Positions 9,251 through 19,675 of a stretch of 32,214 nucleotides of DNA are shown piece by piece. Numbering within the stretch: the stretch's first letter is position 1; every line of letters begins with the position of its first letter. The stretch comes from Methylobacterium dankookense (GTDB taxonomy: Bacteria; Pseudomonadota; Alphaproteobacteria; Rhizobiales; Beijerinckiaceae). A program made the translations under genes and the position numbers. A model generated the notes under the pieces. That model saw nothing but the letters and a program-made list of their open reading frames with translations. It was not told the DNA's origin and searched no databases. The stretch lies in assembly GCF_902141855.1 (NCBI RefSeq), contig NZ_CABFVH010000055.1, forward strand, positions 1 through 32,214, in the 5' to 3' direction.

Positions 9251-11518
9251 TCAGCCGTCCGCGTCGAGATGGAAATGCACGTTCTCGATGTTGGCCCGCT
9301 CGAAGGCCTGCATCACGTGCTGGTAGGAGCGCTCCATCTCGGTCGGCGCGTCGCCGGGCGTGTCCTCGGGCTTGAGCACGAACATCAGCATCGAGCGGCC
9401 GGTGACGTCGTAGCTGTCGCCGGCCGTGAAATGCTCGATCGCCTGGCTGTCGGGCAGGTTGGTGTCGAGGAGCCGCGTCCAGGCATCGCCGCCCATGGTC
9501 TCCGGCAGGGTGAACTGCACGAGGTCGTGATAGGCGTTGTAGAGGACGAGCAGCGTGGCATCGCCGCCGCGGCGGTGGATGCCGCTGGCCTGGGCGCGGC
9601 CGTCGAGCAGCACCGCGAGTGCCCGGGCGCCGCCGTCGCCCCAGTTCTCGCCCTCCATCTCGGCCCCGTCCGGGCGCAGCCAGGTCACATCCTTGACGCC
9701 GAGATCCTCGTCGTAGCGGCCCGAGAGGAAGCGCCCGCGGCTGAGGATGGGCAGGGCGTTGCGCAGGATGATCAGGCGCTGCGTGAACTCGGCGAGGTCG
9801 CGCTCCTCGGCGCCGATGGCGTCCCAGTCGAGCCAGGAGATCGCGTTGTCCTGGCAATAGGCGTTGTTGTTGCCGCTCTGGGTGCGGGCGAACTCGTCGC
9901 CCGCGAGCAGCATCGGCGTGCCGCGCGAGAGGAACAGGGTCGCCAGCATGTTGCGCATCTGGCGCAGGCGCACCGCACGGATGGCGGGATCGTCGGTCGG
10001 GCCCTCGACGCCGTAATTGTAGGACAGGTTGTGCGAGTGGCCGTCGCGGTTGCTCTCGCCGTTCGCCTCGTTGTGCTTGTCGTTGTAGGCGACCGTGTCG
10101 TGCAGCGTGAATCCGTCATGGGCCGTGAGGAAGTTCACGGAGGCCCAGGGCTTGCGCCCGCGCTTGTCGAACTTGTCGGCCGAGCCGGTGATGCGTGAGG
10201 CGAGATCGGGCAGCAGCCCGCCATCGCCCTTCCAGTAGGCGCGGACGTCGTCGCGGAAGCGGTCGTTCCACTCGGCCCAGCCCGGCGGGAAGCCGCCGAC
10301 CTGATAGCCGCCGGGGCCGCAATCCCAGGGCTCGGCGATGAGCTTCACGGAATTCAGCACCGGATCCTGCCGGCAGGTGTCGAGGAAGCCGCCGCCCTCG
10401 TCGAAGCCGTAGGGCTCGCGGCCGAGGATCGTCGCGAGGTCGAAGCGGAAGCCGTCGACCTGCATCTCGGTCGCCCAGTAGCGCAAGCTGTCCGTGACGA
10501 GCTGCAGCACCCGCGGATGCGAGAGGTTGAAGGTGTTCCCCGTGCCGGTATCGTTGATGTAGTAGCGCGCCTCGCCCGGGAGCAGGCGGTAGTAGGAGGC
10601 GTTGTCGATGCCCTTGAACGAGAGGGTCGGCCCCTTCTCGTTGCCCTCCGCCGTGTGGTTGTAGACCACGTCGAGGATCACCTCGAGGCCGGCGCCGTGA
10701 AGGCGCGAGACCATCTCCTTGAACTCGGAGAAGGCGAAGTCCGGCACCGCGGCGTAGCGGCGGGCGGGGGTGAAGAACGAGATCGTGTTGTAGCCCCAGT
10801 AATTCGTGAGGCCCTTCTCCTGCAGGTAGTCGTCCTGGACGAAGGAGTGGACCGGCAGGAGCTCCACCGAGGTCACGCCGAGGCTCTTGATGTAGTCGAG
10901 CACGTCCGGGTTGCCCAAGCCCGCATAGGTGCCGCGCAGCTTCTCCGGGACCTTGGGGTGGAGCTTGGTCAGGCCCTTCACATGGGCCTCGTAGACGATG
11001 GTCTTCTCCCAGGGCACGTGCGGCTTCTGGTGCCGCCCCCAGGTGAAGGCCGGATCGATGACGCGGGAGCGGCGGGTGAAGGGCGCGCTGTCGCGATCGT
11101 CGAAGGTCAGGTCGTCACCGGTCTCCATCTTGTAGCCGAACAGCGCCGGGTTCCAGGTGATGGAGCCGACGAGGCCCTTGGCGTAGGGGTCGATGAGCAG
11201 CTTGTTCGGGTTGAAGCGGTGGCCGTTCTCCGGCTCGTAGGGGCCGTGGACGCGGAAGCCGTAGATCGTGCCGGGGCGGGCGTCCGGCAGGTAGCCGTGC
11301 CAGATCTCGTCCGTGTACTCGGGCAGTTCGATGCGCTCGATCTCCTGCTCGCCCGCGTCGTCGAACAGGCAGAGCTCGACCTTGGTGGCGTAGGCCGAGA
11401 ACACGGCGAAGTTCACGCCCAGGCCGTCCCAGGTGGCGCCGAGCGGATAGGGCAGGCCTTCCTGGATGCGGGCACGCCCCACGCGGGCCGTGGAGGCGGG
11501 TCGGGAATTCTCAGCCAT
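9251..11518 (-). CDS. glgX: Glycogen debranching enzyme GlgX (GH13 isoamylase type)
   Basis: A 755-aa enzyme that hydrolyses alpha-1,6 branches of glycogen limit dextrins. An N-terminal CBM48-like beta-sandwich spans about 20-110 (GATWDGLGVNFAVFSAYATK). The GH13 barrel follows, with DVVYNHTAEG (region I), the nucleophile Asp360 in DGFRFDLAT, the acid/base Glu396 in LIAEPWDCG and the stabilising Asp468 in LTAHDGFTL. The C-terminal domain contains LLVLYNAYHD. The length is somewhat above E. coli GlgX (657 aa) because of a longer C-terminus. The start at 11518 is chosen over the continuous upstream reading, which is the shadow of the LOG gene, and CGGAG lies about 6 nt upstream. No other glycogen genes are in the window. 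Confidence 0.95.
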   Translation of the reverse strand: MAENSRPASTARVGRARIQEGLPYPLGATWDGLGVNFAVFSAYATKVELCLFDDAGEQEIERIELPEYTDEIWHGYLPDARPGTIYGFRVHGPYEPENGHRFNPNKLLIDPYAKGLVGSITWNPALFGYKMETGDDLTFDDRDSAPFTRRSRVIDPAFTWGRHQKPHVPWEKTIVYEAHVKGLTKLHPKVPEKLRGTYAGLGNPDVLDYIKSLGVTSVELLPVHSFVQDDYLQEKGLTNYWGYNTISFFTPARRYAAVPDFAFSEFKEMVSRLHGAGLEVILDVVYNHTAEGNEKGPTLSFKGIDNASYYRLLPGEARYYINDTGTGNTFNLSHPRVLQLVTDSLRYWATEMQVDGFRFDLATILGREPYGFDEGGGFLDTCRQDPVLNSVKLIAEPWDCGPGGYQVGGFPPGWAEWNDRFRDDVRAYWKGDGGLLPDLASRITGSADKFDKRGRKPWASVNFLTAHDGFTLHDTVAYNDKHNEANGESNRDGHSHNLSYNYGVEGPTDDPAIRAVRLRQMRNMLATLFLSRGTPMLLAGDEFARTQSGNNNAYCQDNAISWLDWDAIGAEERDLAEFTQRLIILRNALPILSRGRFLSGRYDEDLGVKDVTWLRPDGAEMEGENWGDGGARALAVLLDGRAQASGIHRRGGDATLLVLYNAYHDLVQFTLPETMGGDAWTRLLDTNLPDSQAIEHFTAGDSYDVTGRSMLMFVLKPEDTPGDAPTEMERSYQHVMQAFERANIENVHFHLDADG

Positions 11519-11590
11519 GCTCACTCCGGAGATCGCATCCCGCGACGCGCGGCGGCCGGCGGCCGACGCGGGGTGCGTGATCCCAGTCTG

Positions 11591-11615
11591 AACGTACTGG
11601 TCCCGGCGAGGCTCC
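11591..11615 (-). promoter_or_regulatory. Weak candidate EcfG-type promoter upstream of glgX
   Basis: On the minus strand GGAGC, 16 nt, CGTT is one base from the EcfG consensus (GGAAC, 16-17 nt, CGTT). The -10 lies about 73 nt before the glgX ATG. Storage-sugar genes are common general-stress targets, which makes this reasonable but not compelling. One-mismatch hits are expected by chance at this rate. Confidence 0.2.
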
Positions 11616-11709
11616 CGTGCGGTGCAGAATTTCCTGTGCGGCGAAGCGGCGTGTGTCCCGGCCGCCACGCTTGCGCGGACGGCCGGTTGTGCGGTGCGAG
11701 ACGAAGGGC

Positions 11710-12312
11710 TTACAGCCGCTCCTCGACGAAGCGCTCGGCCGCCGGATCGGCCCCGCGCCGGCCGGCCTCCCGCCGCAGCAGCGGCACCACCTCCTCGGCC
11801 TCGGCGGTGACGAGGTAGCTGAGGTCGAGCCCTTCGCGGATGAAGCCGTGGTCGCGCATATGCGAGAAGAGCGTCAGCAGGGGCTTCCAGAAATCGGCCA
11901 CCGAGACCAACAGGATCGGCTTGCGGTGGCGCCCGAGCTGGGCCCAGGTGAGCTGCTCGACCAGCTCCTCCAGGGTGCCGATGCCGCCGGGCAGCGCCAC
12001 GAAGGCGTCCGAGCGCTCGAACATCAGGCGCTTGCGGGTGTGCATGTCGCCCACCACGATGGTCTCCTGGATCTCCTCCAGCATGTGCTCGCGGGCCTGG
12101 AGGAAGTCCGGGATGATGCCGGTGACGTGGCCGCCGCCCTCCATCACCGCGCGGGCGACCGTGCCCATCAGGCCGACATCGCCGCCGCCGTAGACGAGGC
12201 CGATCCCGGCCCGCGCCAGCGCCGTGCCGAGGGTCTCGGCGGCCCGCCGGAAGGCGGGATCCTGCCCGAAGCCGGAGCCGCAATAGACACAGACCGTCTT
12301 CACCGGAGCCAT
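11710..12312 (-). CDS. LOG family protein (nucleotide 5'-monophosphate phosphoribohydrolase / Rossman-fold protein)
   Basis: A 200-aa cytoplasmic protein with the LOG signature. It has an N-terminal VCVYCGSGFG strand-loop, the glycine-rich YGGGDVGLMG, the MHTRKRLMFE segment (Arg95 and neighbours) and PGGIGTLEE at 108-116 with the catalytic Glu pair. Family members cleave the N-glycosidic bond of cytokinin riboside monophosphates or of AMP and related nucleotides. The bacterial substrate is often AMP or unknown. It has the usual full length of the short form. It is 191 bp upstream of glgX on the same strand and divergent from the LysM gene. Confidence 0.92.
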   Translation of the reverse strand: MAPVKTVCVYCGSGFGQDPAFRRAAETLGTALARAGIGLVYGGGDVGLMGTVARAVMEGGGHVTGIIPDFLQAREHMLEEIQETIVVGDMHTRKRLMFERSDAFVALPGGIGTLEELVEQLTWAQLGRHRKPILLVSVADFWKPLLTLFSHMRDHGFIREGLDLSYLVTAEAEEVVPLLRREAGRRGADPAAERFVEERL

Positions 12313-12596
12313 CCGGCCTCCTCCATCAACCGTTCACGTGCATAGCAGGTCGCGCGGAGCCCGGCTCCCCGAAACCTGCCAGCCGGGCGCGGGCCGCGCC
12401 CCGCAATCCCAGCCGCAAGATCGGCGCCGCACGGCATGGGCGGGGCCAAAGTGCTGAATTCGCGCGGGAATCCCCTACGCGAGCGACGGGGCGGCTTGGT
12501 GCGCGATCCATGTAGAGTATTATGCCCCGGACAGTCGACGTTTTTCGGGCAGCAGGCGCGCGCCCGGATCCGTCAGGAGGAGATGTGAGGACCGTG

Positions 12597-14246
12597 ATGT
12601 CCACCGTGTTGGGGCGCAGCCTCGCGCTCGCCTTCGGCGGGCTCGTCGCCGGACTGGGGCTCGTGCTTGCCCTGTTCGGAGGCGACCTGCGCGAGCGCTG
12701 GGCACCGACGGGCGACGCGGCGGCCCCGCGCACGCTCGCGGCCCCGCCCGCCGCGAGGCCCGATGGCGGTGCCGTGGCCGCCCTGCCCGAGGCGACGCCC
12801 CCCGGCGGGCCGGGCGCGGCGGCGAGCCCGCCGGCGCCGGCCCCCACGCTCGATGCACCGCGGACGGCCACGAACGAGGCGGACAAGACCGACCCGGCCG
12901 CGCCGAGCTTCGACGTGGTGCGCGTGGAGCCGAACGGCGAATCCGTCGTGGCGGGCCGGGCCAGGCCCGATTCGACCGTGGAGTTGCTGGTGGACGGCAA
13001 GCCCGTCGCCCAGGCGCGGGCGGACCGTGACGGCCAGTTCGCGATAGTGCCGCCGCCCCTGCCGCAGGGCAGCAGCGAGATCGTGCTGCGCGCGACCGGC
13101 GCGGACGGACGGGAGGTGCGCTCGAAGCAGAGCGTCGCGGTGGCCCTGCCGCCCACGCCCGAGGGCAAGCCCCTCGTCGCCCTCACCGCGCCGGACCGGC
13201 CGACCGCCGTGCTGTCGCAGCCCGAGCCGACCCCGAACCCCGCGCCCGATGGCTCGAAGCCCGCGAAGGCGACGCCCCTGCGCATCGTCAGCGTGGACGC
13301 GCAGGAGAGCGGCCGCCTGTTCGTGAGCAGCGAGGCCCCCCCGGGGGCGGCGGTGCGGCTCTATCTCAACGACACCCTGATCGCCCCGGCGCGGGCCGGC
13401 GCGGACGGCAAGGTCACCTTCACCATCGGCAAGGGCGTGCGCCCCGGCGCCTACCGGATCCGGGTCGATCAGGTCGATTCCGAGACGGGCAAGGTCCGCA
13501 TCCGGGCCGAGGTGCCCTTCACCGTGCCCGAGACGGCAGTGCAGGTCGCCGCACGGTCGGATGCGGCACGACCGAGCGCCGAGACCGCCGCGCCGAAGCC
13601 GACGGAGACCGCGAGAGCCGAGGCCGCCAAAACCGAGGCCGCCAAGTCCGAGGCCGCGAGGCCGTCCGAGAAGGCCAGGCCCCAGGCGGCCAAGCCGGAG
13701 ACAGCCAAGCCCGAGACAGGCAAGTCCGAGACAGGCAAGCCCGGCTCCGCCGCGTCCGAGCCCGCCCGGCCCGGCGCCCAGGCGGCGCTTCCCGAGGCGG
13801 GACGCCGGCCCCAGGCCGCCCCGCCATCCGGTCCGGCCCGGCCAGCGCAGCGCGACGCCCGCTCCGAGACGCCCCGGCCCGAGGCCGCCCCCGCGCCGGC
13901 CGGTGGAGCGCGCCCCGCCCCCTCGGTCGGCGCTCCCGGCCAGCCCGCCGGCGCGGCGAAGACCGCGGACGCGGCCGGAGGCGGCGCGCCGCAGGGGGCG
14001 GGCAGCGTCTTCGTGCCCGAGATCAACACGGCCCGGATCGAGCGCGGCAACAGCCTCTGGCAGATCAGCAGGCGCGCCTATGGCCGCGGCAATCGCTACA
14101 CCGTGATCTACGACGCCAACCAGGAGCAGATCCGCGATCCGGACCTGATCTATCCGGGCCAGATCTTCGTGCTGCCGGAGGACAAGGGCGCGACCGGGGG
14201 CGCGACCGGGGGCGCTGCCGGGCCGGGCGGCCACAAGCGCGGCTGA
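12597..14246 (+). CDS. Membrane-anchored Ala/Pro-rich protein with Ig-like repeats and a C-terminal LysM domain
   Basis: A 549-aa envelope protein from the ATG at 12597 (GTGAGG about 6 nt upstream; GTG codons at 12585 and 12594 are alternatives). One N-terminal membrane segment (LALAFGGLVAGLGLVLALF) is followed by an Ala/Pro linker. Two beta-rich modules with Ig/BON-like phrasing come next (RVEPNGESVVAGRARPDSTV and VSSEAPPGAAVRLYLNDTLI). A low-complexity stretch of about 130 residues has repeated AKPET / GKSET / EAAK units. The C-terminal LysM domain reads IERGNSLWQISRRAYGRGN, then YDANQEQIRDPDLIYPGQIF. It probably binds peptidoglycan in the periplasm. The repeat region may vary in length between strains. 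Confidence 0.88.
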   Translation: MSTVLGRSLALAFGGLVAGLGLVLALFGGDLRERWAPTGDAAAPRTLAAPPAARPDGGAVAALPEATPPGGPGAAASPPAPAPTLDAPRTATNEADKTDPAAPSFDVVRVEPNGESVVAGRARPDSTVELLVDGKPVAQARADRDGQFAIVPPPLPQGSSEIVLRATGADGREVRSKQSVAVALPPTPEGKPLVALTAPDRPTAVLSQPEPTPNPAPDGSKPAKATPLRIVSVDAQESGRLFVSSEAPPGAAVRLYLNDTLIAPARAGADGKVTFTIGKGVRPGAYRIRVDQVDSETGKVRIRAEVPFTVPETAVQVAARSDAARPSAETAAPKPTETARAEAAKTEAAKSEAARPSEKARPQAAKPETAKPETGKSETGKPGSAASEPARPGAQAALPEAGRRPQAAPPSGPARPAQRDARSETPRPEAAPAPAGGARPAPSVGAPGQPAGAAKTADAAGGGAPQGAGSVFVPEINTARIERGNSLWQISRRAYGRGNRYTVIYDANQEQIRDPDLIYPGQIFVLPEDKGATGGATGGAAGPGGHKRG

Positions 14247-14396
14247 TCTGCCGCGGCCGACCGCCATGCAACCGCCCCCTGCCCGCCGGGCGGATGCGGC
14301 GCGGGGGCCGACGACCTATATCGGGCTCGCCCCCGCCTGCCGGGGTCCGGATTTCCCGCGGGCCCGCCCGCCCCTGCCCGATCGTTCAGCGCCCGC

Positions 14397-16313
<1,917 letters not shown>

Positions 16314-16368
16314 CGCACCCCGCCGCACGGCCGCCGGATCGGCACGACGACGCCCATCAGTCTCGACG

Positions 16369-16392
16369 CCCCCTCTCCCGTTCGGGCAGGGC
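16369..16392. repeat. Degenerate CCCTCTCCCGTTCGGG hairpin
   Basis: This is an imperfect copy of the hairpin at 16472-16493. The left arm CCCTCTCCC and the GTTC loop are identical, but the right arm is interrupted (GGGCAGGGCG). It begins 55 bp after the ABC exporter stop codon. Confidence 0.5.
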
Positions 16393-16465
16393 GATCGCAG
16401 AGGAAAGGCGCGCTTCATCGCCGCTCCAGCGCCGTTACGGATCATCTGCGGTTCCGATTGAGGCT

Positions 16466-16508
16466 CGGGCCCCCTCTCCCGTTCGGGAGAGGGTTGGGGT
16501 GAGGGACG
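16466..16508. repeat. Hairpin repeat, forward copy
   Basis: A perfect 9-bp stem (CCCTCTCCC, GTTC loop, GGGAGAGGG at 16472-16493) is followed by TTGGGGTGAGGGACG. A related unit in reverse orientation lies at 16697-16738, on the other side of the 113-bp repeat. Confidence 0.7.
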
Positions 16509-16545
16509 AGAAGTGTCCGGAGAGGTCGCGTCAGTCGGCGCTGGG

Positions 16546-16658
16546 CCTCTCCTCCCCCTTGCGGGGAGGAGCCGGAGGTGGGGGTGGTGCAGGCGGCACC
16601 GCTACGCCTCATCCTGAACCACCCCCACCCCAAACCCCTCCCCGCAAGGGGGAGGGGA
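16546..16658. repeat. 113-bp palindromic interspersed repeat, copy 2
   Basis: The same length and order as copy 1 at 8563-8675. The terminal hairpins are nearly identical and most differences fall in the central 40 bp and the right-hand linker. Differences between copies tend to spare the stems, which suggests that structure is maintained or that conversion occurs. Confidence 0.85.
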
Positions 16659-16696
16659 TCCGCGAGCAGCCGTTCCGATCAATCCGGCCAGTTCTC

Positions 16697-16738
16697 GACC
16701 CTCACCCTGTCCCTCCCCCGCACGGGAGGGGGGACCCG
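16697..16738. repeat. Hairpin repeat, reverse-oriented copy
   Basis: CCCTCACCCTGTCCCTCCC, then GGGAGGGGGGAC, reads on the minus strand like the unit at 16466-16508 (stem followed by GGGTGAGGG). The two therefore form an inverted pair around the 113-bp repeat. Confidence 0.55.
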
Positions 16739-17019
16739 CGCCTTACAGAGAGCCAGTTGCGCTCCGGCTCCGACTCGCATCCGCACGGCAATAGGGCGTC
16801 CCTATGCCATCGCCTTGCCCGATCGAGCGGGGGTACCCGCGTGCGATCTGGAATCGCTTGCGGATACGGCCTACCCGCTCGAACCAAGATTGGCCGATAT
16901 TTGAGCAGCGTTTGAGTTCGTCGCCGGCATGAGGGCCGGAACTGAGATGTCGCGACCGTGTTGAGGGCTGGAACCGCTTCGCTGCGGCGCATCAGCTTGG
17001 AACCGATCCAGTTCTCACC

Positions 17020-17868
17020 ATGCATATCCGCACCGGCTTCACCCTCGCCTTCGACACGTTCGGCCCGACGCCGATGAACCTGCTGCTCAACGTGCGGCCC
17101 GAGCGCCGGGCGGATCTCGTCACGCCGGAGGTGATCCGATTCGATCCGCCCGTGCCGGCGAGCCAGCGCATCGACGCCTTCGGCAATGTCTGCACCCGCA
17201 TCGTCGCGCCGGGCGGGCGCATCACGATGTCGGCCGATTTCGTGGTGCAGGATTCCGGCGAGCCCGACGCGGTCGCGCCGGAGGCCCGCCAGATCGCGGT
17301 GCAGGACCTGCCGGACGACGTGCTCGTCTACCTGCTCGGCTCGCGCTACTGCGACACCGACAAGCTCTCGCAGATCGCGTGGTCGCTGTTCGGCAATGCT
17401 CCGGAGGGCTGGGCCCGCGTCCAGGCCATCGTCGATTACGCGCATCGGCGCCTGCGCTTCGACTACCAGATGGCGGATGCGACCCGCACCGCGAGCGACG
17501 GCCATGCCCAGCAGGTCGGCGTCTGCCGCGACTTCGCGCATCTCGCGATCACGCTGTGCCGCTGCATGAACATCCCGGCGCGCTACGCCACCGGCTATCT
17601 CGGCGATATCGGCGTGCCGAAAGACCCGGCGCCGATGGACTTCTCGGCCTGGTTCGAGGTGTTCCTCGACGGCCCCGAGGGCCCGCGCTGGTACACGTTC
17701 GACGCCCGGCACAACCGGCCCCGCATCGGCCGCATCGTGATGGCGCGCGGGCGCGACGCCACCGATTGCGCGCTCACCACGAGCTTCGGCACGGCCCATC
17801 TCGTGCAGTTCGATGTGCACACCGATGCCGTGCCGGCCGAGCTGCAGCCGATGCGCCGCGCGGCCTGA
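17020..17868 (+). CDS. Transglutaminase-like cysteine protein
   Basis: A 282-aa cytoplasmic protein with an N-terminal beta-sandwich (1-100, containing FGPTPMNLLLNVRPERR) and a transglutaminase-like core. The nucleophile is Cys169 in QVGVCRDFAHLAI and the Asp of the triad is Asp228 in WYTFDARHN. At the usual His position (HAW in many members) the sequence reads MDFSAWFEV, with Ser209. I recall this variant in related rhizobial proteins, so it may be a subfamily trait rather than damage. The C-terminus (VMARGRDATDCALTTSFG) is typical of the alphaproteobacterial group. The family is predicted to hydrolyse or transfer amide bonds in peptides; the substrate is unknown. It lies upstream of psd on the same strand (138 bp). 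Confidence 0.9.
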   Translation: MHIRTGFTLAFDTFGPTPMNLLLNVRPERRADLVTPEVIRFDPPVPASQRIDAFGNVCTRIVAPGGRITMSADFVVQDSGEPDAVAPEARQIAVQDLPDDVLVYLLGSRYCDTDKLSQIAWSLFGNAPEGWARVQAIVDYAHRRLRFDYQMADATRTASDGHAQQVGVCRDFAHLAITLCRCMNIPARYATGYLGDIGVPKDPAPMDFSAWFEVFLDGPEGPRWYTFDARHNRPRIGRIVMARGRDATDCALTTSFGTAHLVQFDVHTDAVPAELQPMRRAA

Positions 17869-18006
17869 TCCGCCCGCCAGCCCTGACGCCGGCCGGTCGC
17901 GCACCATCGCGCGACCGGCCGCATGGTTGACGGGAGCCCCTGGGACTGCCATCCGCCCCGCCTGACCCCGCACGGGTCGCGAGCCGCAGGGAGAACGCGC
18001 AGCCCT

Positions 18007-18717
18007 ATGACCGATCTCTTCGAGACGATCCGACGGGTGCTGGTGCCCATCCACAAGGAGGGCTACCCCTTCATCCTGATCGGCATCGTGCTGACGGTGC
18101 TGGCCGGCTACTTCTCCCAGTTCTTCGGCTGGATCTTCCTGATTCTGACCCTCTGGGTGTGCTACTTCTTCCGCGACCCCGAGCGCGTCACGCCGGTGGC
18201 CGACGGGCTGGTGGTGTCGCCGGCCGACGGCCGGGTCAACCTCATCGCCAAGGTGCTGCCGCCGCCGGAGCTCGACCTGCCGCCGGTGCCGATGACGCGG
18301 ATCTCCGTGTTCATGAACGTGTTCGACTGCCACGTGAATCGCGTGCCGGTGACGGGCCGGATCGGGCAGATCCACTACACGCCGGGCCTGTTCCTCAACG
18401 CCGAGCTCGACAAGGCGAGCGAGGACAACGAGCGCAACGGCCTCGTCATCGAGACGACCCACAGGGGCGAGCCCCTGCGCGTCGGCGTCGTGCAGATCGC
18501 CGGGCTCGTCGCCCGCCGCATCGTCGGCTTCGTCAGCGCGGGCGATTCGCTGCAGGTGGGCGAGCGCTTCGGCCTGATCCGCTTCGGCTCGCGCGTCGAC
18601 GTCTACCTGCCCGAGGGCACCCGCGTCCTCGTCGGGCTCGGCCAGAAGGCGGTGGCCGGCGAGACGGTGCTGGCCGATCTCGGCAGCGGCCCCGAGCGCC
18701 AGTTCCGACGGATATGA
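18007..18717 (+). CDS. psd: Phosphatidylserine decarboxylase proenzyme (short Psd-B/archaeal-like type)
   Basis: A 236-aa inner-membrane enzyme converting phosphatidylserine to phosphatidylethanolamine. Two N-terminal hydrophobic segments (FILIGIVLTVLAGYFSQFFG and WIFLILTLWVCYFF) precede the catalytic region: FRDPERVTP, VSPADGRV, FMNVFDCHVNR and the self-cleavage site IRFGSRVDVYLP. Cleavage between Gly194 and Ser195 would leave the pyruvoyl group on the alpha chain. The start at 18007 gives the normal length of this class; the in-frame extension to 17923 has no support. It is followed after 26 bp by pssA, the preceding enzyme of the pathway, so the pair forms a phosphatidylethanolamine synthesis operon. 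Confidence 0.96.
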   Translation: MTDLFETIRRVLVPIHKEGYPFILIGIVLTVLAGYFSQFFGWIFLILTLWVCYFFRDPERVTPVADGLVVSPADGRVNLIAKVLPPPELDLPPVPMTRISVFMNVFDCHVNRVPVTGRIGQIHYTPGLFLNAELDKASEDNERNGLVIETTHRGEPLRVGVVQIAGLVARRIVGFVSAGDSLQVGERFGLIRFGSRVDVYLPEGTRVLVGLGQKAVAGETVLADLGSGPERQFRRI

Positions 18718-18743
18718 CGGGCTAGAGACAGGGGGCGCCGCCC

Positions 18744-19577
18744 ATGGACGACCTCTTCCCGCCCTTCGAGCCGGACGCCAACGAGCCGCGCCCGCGCCGG
18801 TTCAAGCCGGTGCCGTTCCGGATGATCGCGCCGAACATGATCACCCTGATGGCGCTCTGCCTCGGGCTGACGGCGATCCGGCTCGCCTTCGAAGGGAAGT
18901 TCGAGCCGGCGGTGATCGCGATCGTGGTCGCGGGCCTGCTCGACGGCATCGACGGGCGCGTCGCGCGGCTCCTCAAGGGGACCTCGCGCTTCGGGGCCGA
19001 GCTCGATTCGCTGGCCGACTTCGTGAATTTCGGCTGCGCGCCGGCCCTGATCCTCTACGGCTTCACGCTGTTCAACCTGAAGTCGGTCGGCTGGATCGTA
19101 GCCCTGATCTTCGCCATCGCCATGGGCCTGCGGCTTGCCCGCTTCAACGCCATGCTGGACGATCCCAACCGGCCCGAATGGAAGAAGGACTTCTTCGTCG
19201 GCATGCCGGCGCCCGCAGGCGCGATGACCGCGATGCTGCCGCTCTACCTGCACTTCCTCGGCCTGGATTTCGGGACCTGGGCGGCCCCGATGGTGCTGAT
19301 CTACGTCCTCGTCATCGCGCTCCTCGTCGTCTCCACGGTGCCGACCTTCTCCGGCAAGACCATGGGCAAGCGCGTGCCGCGCGGCTGGGTGCTGCCGATC
19401 TTCCTCGCGGGCGTCGCCGCCTTCGGCCTCCTGATCAGCTTCCCGTTCGAATCGCTGGTGGCGATCAGCCTCGCCTATCTCGCGACGATCCCCGTGGGCG
19501 CGGCGCAGTACCGCCGCCGCCAGAAGCTCGAGGCGCAAGCACGCAGTGAGCCGCCCGAGAGCCCGGCCGCGGCCTGA
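18744..19577 (+). CDS. pssA: CDP-diacylglycerol-serine O-phosphatidyltransferase
   Basis: A 277-aa integral membrane CDP-alcohol phosphatidyltransferase that makes phosphatidylserine from CDP-diacylglycerol and serine, feeding the psd product just upstream. The family motif D-x2-D-G-x2-A-R-x8-G-x3-D-x3-D is complete at Asp67 to Asp92 (LLDGIDGRVARLL, then FGAELDSLAD). About eight hydrophobic helices are visible, including MITLMALCLGLTAI, VGWIVALIFAIAMGL and two near 210-250. The C-terminus is a charged cytosolic tail (RRRQKLEAQARSEPPESP). GGGGGC lies a few bases before the ATG. This is the membrane-embedded (subclass II) type, not the E. coli phospholipase D-like type. Confidence 0.96.
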   Translation: MDDLFPPFEPDANEPRPRRFKPVPFRMIAPNMITLMALCLGLTAIRLAFEGKFEPAVIAIVVAGLLDGIDGRVARLLKGTSRFGAELDSLADFVNFGCAPALILYGFTLFNLKSVGWIVALIFAIAMGLRLARFNAMLDDPNRPEWKKDFFVGMPAPAGAMTAMLPLYLHFLGLDFGTWAAPMVLIYVLVIALLVVSTVPTFSGKTMGKRVPRGWVLPIFLAGVAAFGLLISFPFESLVAISLAYLATIPVGAAQYRRRQKLEAQARSEPPESPAAA

Positions 19578-19675
19578 TTCTCGCCTCAGCGGTGGACAGC
19601 CCGCCGCCGAGGCTGGCCTCACCCTCGCGCGCCGGTCACCCTGAACCGGCCGAATCGGCCAGCGAGGGACCGACG

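Larger units (their letters stand above)
16314..17019. other. 706-bp intergenic region filled with nested inverted repeats
   Basis: I see no gene here. The open frames are GC-driven shadows. The stretch holds hairpins at 16369-16392, 16472-16493 and 16709-16734 and the 113-bp palindromic repeat at 16546-16658. The last about 280 bp (16740-17019) are less repetitive, somewhat richer in AT, and should carry the promoter of the transglutaminase-like gene. Confidence 0.6.

Noticed and set aside
11519..12283. N-terminal extension of the glgX frame through the LOG gene
   Set aside because: The extension is the out-of-frame shadow of the LOG gene; GlgX homology begins right after the ATG at 11518.
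16540..16740. CRISPR array
   Set aside because: The repeated GC-rich units are palindromic, unequal and few, with no regular spacer lengths and no cas genes; they fit interspersed palindromic elements.
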